Positions 62,492 to 64,000 of a stretch of DNA of 64,000 nucleotides are shown here, piece by piece. The translations under genes were made by a program, and so were the position numbers. Within the stretch, counting starts at the first letter, position 1. Each line of letters begins with the position of its first letter. Origin of the DNA: Acidobacteria bacterium AB60 (lineage in GTDB: Bacteria; Acidobacteriota; Terriglobia; Terriglobales; Acidobacteriaceae); assembly GCA_008682415.1 (NCBI GenBank), contig VANK01000011.1, forward strand, positions 62,001 to 126,000, given 5' to 3'. The notes beneath the pieces were generated by a model that was given only the letters and a program-made list of their open reading frames with translations, did no database searches and was not told the origin of the DNA.

Positions 62492-63340
62492 GTGATTGGA
62501 TACCGGCGATCGCGAACGAGACCATTCCGTAACCACATGCTTGGGGCAACCATCGCGCTTAAGAAGAGGCGGTCTATATTCGTGAAGCATAGCCGTATGT
62601 TCTCTCTAGCAGGAGCGGTTCTTGTCCTAGCTACTTTTGTCGTAAAAGAGGTCATTGAGGACCGAATGAGGGATAAAATTGACACTTTGGACGGGGTGGA
62701 AAGGCACTATGCTTTACAAGCTCGGTCTACATCAACGCAAGTGGAGGAAATCAGTGTCGAGCAGGCTATAGATTTGCCCGACTTGTCCGACTCGGCCGTG
62801 AATAGAAGGCCCTTCATTCGCTACGTAGATTCGGCGATGTTCATAAGCGGTCTCGCTAGGGCTCACATCGAGGATACTCGTGCGATGAATGATGGCACCT
62901 CCGAAGTGCTTCTCAATATTCCTGGAGCCTTCGATGAAAATGAGGATCACGCGGATCTAGCGGATACGAGGCACCGCCTTACACTTGATGAAGATAGCCG
63001 ACACTATCGAATGGTCGATGCTCTCGATGAGACAAAGAACACACTTCTCGAGGGGCACATGAAGGATCGTTTTCTGCCACAATTTTTACCCGATGATCTG
63101 AGAGATGAGATTCAGCAGTACCGATACCAAGTCAGTCAGGTTTATTTGGATGTCTTAGAGTCGTACTCCGGCTCGATTGACGATAGAGAAGTCGCTATCA
63201 ACTATTTGCGACTTTATCGTGAATCACTTAGTCAGAGGTCGAGGAGAATATCCGAGATCGGGTATGGCTTTTATGGACTTGGATGGCTAATCAATTTGGC
63301 GGGCGGTCTCTTAGGCAATCGGATTGCCGCCGAGGAATGA
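62492..63340 (+). CDS. Membrane protein, hypothetical (282 aa)
   Basis: A protein with one N-terminal membrane helix (MFSLAGAVLVLATFVVKEVI) and a long charged helical domain (DRFLPQFLPDDLRDEIQQYR), ending in a hydrophobic stretch (GFYGLGWLINLAGGLLG) that may be a second helix. The GTG at 62492 is taken as start because GGAG lies 7 bases upstream. Family not recognised; codon use is less GC-rich than the chromosome part. Confidence 0.65.
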   Translation: MIGYRRSRTRPFRNHMLGATIALKKRRSIFVKHSRMFSLAGAVLVLATFVVKEVIEDRMRDKIDTLDGVERHYALQARSTSTQVEEISVEQAIDLPDLSDSAVNRRPFIRYVDSAMFISGLARAHIEDTRAMNDGTSEVLLNIPGAFDENEDHADLADTRHRLTLDEDSRHYRMVDALDETKNTLLEGHMKDRFLPQFLPDDLRDEIQQYRYQVSQVYLDVLESYSGSIDDREVAINYLRLYRESLSQRSRRISEIGYGFYGLGWLINLAGGLLGNRIAAEE

Positions 63341-63426
63341 TCCCCGAGATACGCCGAAACGCGATGTTGTCTCATCTTTTGAACTCTGGATGTCAGGCTC
63401 GGCGCAAACGGATAGAGTGAGCCAAT

Positions 63427-63747
63427 TCAAAAGAGTGGCGGTTGACTGTCATTGGACCTTTTATCTGGGAACGCCGGCGGCAGCTCGACCCTGGGCTTAA
63501 CTTGCCATGTGTGCGCCGGGCGTCGGGTTGCCGGATCGATCTTTTTGCCAGCGTCCATCACGAGATTTGCCTTGCGGAGTTCCTGGCAGCGGGGCGTCAC
63601 CCGGTTGATCGGCCAGTCCAAGATGTGCGCGATCTCCTGATCTGTTCTGCCGGGGTACTGTTGGATAGCCGCCAGGACCTGCTTCTGCGCGTACCCAAGC
63701 TTGTCTTGAATGTCTCTACAGGCTGAAAGCGATGTGTGTTGGATCAT
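63427..63747 (-). CDS. Winged-helix DNA-binding protein, phage/ICE type (106 aa)
   Basis: A small protein with a helix-turn-helix (VLAAIQQYPGRTDQEIAHIL, then NRVTPRCQELRKANLV) and a wing (HTWQVKPRVEL), like small winged-helix proteins of phages and integrative elements. It likely regulates or processes element DNA. No partner gene is adjacent. Confidence 0.65.
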   Translation of the reverse strand: MIQHTSLSACRDIQDKLGYAQKQVLAAIQQYPGRTDQEIAHILDWPINRVTPRCQELRKANLVMDAGKKIDPATRRPAHTWQVKPRVELPPAFPDKRSNDSQPPLF

Positions 63748-63915
63748 GTAAGTGTCTGAAAAGACGAGGTAAATGCATGGTGTCTCATATTCTGAAACAG
63801 TGAAACAACTGAGAACAACTGAAAGGTGTTAGATCGGCTCAATTGTTATTTAAGTACGCTTGCGATTTCAAGCAGCACCCGGTTTCGCAGCTCTCAAGTG
63901 AAAGAGGCACTCAAT

Positions 63916-64000
63916 ATGTTCAACAAACTTCGCCGGGTAACTCGGTTGATTACACAATCCGCACAGGAGATCGTAGCCACGTTGGTGTTTCTCATCGTCC
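63916..64000 (+). CDS. Hypothetical protein, 3' end outside window
   Basis: An open frame starts MFNKLRRVTRLITQSAQEIV and enters a hydrophobic stretch (ATLVFLIV) at the window edge. AGAGG lies 8 bases before the ATG. Only 28 codons are visible, so identity cannot be given. Confidence 0.4.
   Translation, partial: MFNKLRRVTRLITQSAQEIVATLVFLIV

Overview
The window looks like a chromosome segment of a high-GC member of the Acidobacteriota (Terriglobia / Acidobacteriaceae type). The grounds are the gene repertoire: an Acidobacteria-type VWFA-related protein, a propeller/TPR protein with a haem motif, membrane-fused spermidine-synthase-like protein, a very long secreted RHS protein and GC-rich intergenic palindromic repeats. 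Genus cannot be fixed from sequence reading alone.

Bases 1-26.4 kb are ordinary chromosome: the end of an ammonium transporter, a PadR regulator with a perfect palindrome touching its start codon, a glk-pgl sugar operon, a TolC-type outer-membrane protein, a VWFA-related protein, a MATE transporter, a propeller/TPR protein with one CXXCH motif, an EF-G-like GTPase, a spermidine-synthase-like membrane protein and an overlapping purL-purF pair. Intergenic gaps are rich in repeats, including a 164-bp tandem array of two alternating palindromes at 19.47-19.96 kb. One dispersed repeat overlaps the tolC stop codon and is translated inside the N-terminus of PurF.

At 26.44 kb a tRNA-Leu(CAA) gene is cut just after its anticodon loop and a tyrosine integrase follows. 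From there to the end of the window is an integrated mobile element whose other end is not visible. Region by region: integrase; a minus-strand set of XRE regulator, VWA protein, PP2C phosphatase, membrane kinase (a TerY-P-type phosphorylation triad) and a five-repeat cysteine protein; a divergent four-gene operon of HTH and small proteins behind a palindromic intergenic region; decayed genes (PIN fragment, nonsense-interrupted gene); an accessory cluster at 36.5-42.4 kb (toxin-antitoxin pair run together with an uncharacterised 411-aa protein and a SEC-C/MauJ-like protein carrying an RX4H motif, then a second RX4H protein convergent with a PD-(D/E)XK-like protein); a mobilisation module (candidate oriT, RHH/MobC-like protein, coupling ATPase, zinc ribbon, MobF relaxase); an overlapping pair of tyrosine recombinases; an IS3-family element; a TonB-domain protein; a 1,801-aa secreted RHS protein with a possible partner; and a decay zone where a truncated second IS copy sits between a broken RusA-like gene and a broken recombinase.

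The two parts most worth pursuing are the kinase/phosphatase/VWA operon with its cysteine-repeat partner, and the toxin-antitoxin-linked 411-aa plus SEC-C/MauJ operon. Both sit in cargo positions of a mobilisable element and are plausible defence or stress systems; this is inference from context. No type IV secretion channel genes are visible in the window, so the element looks mobilisable, or has its transfer genes beyond 64 kb.
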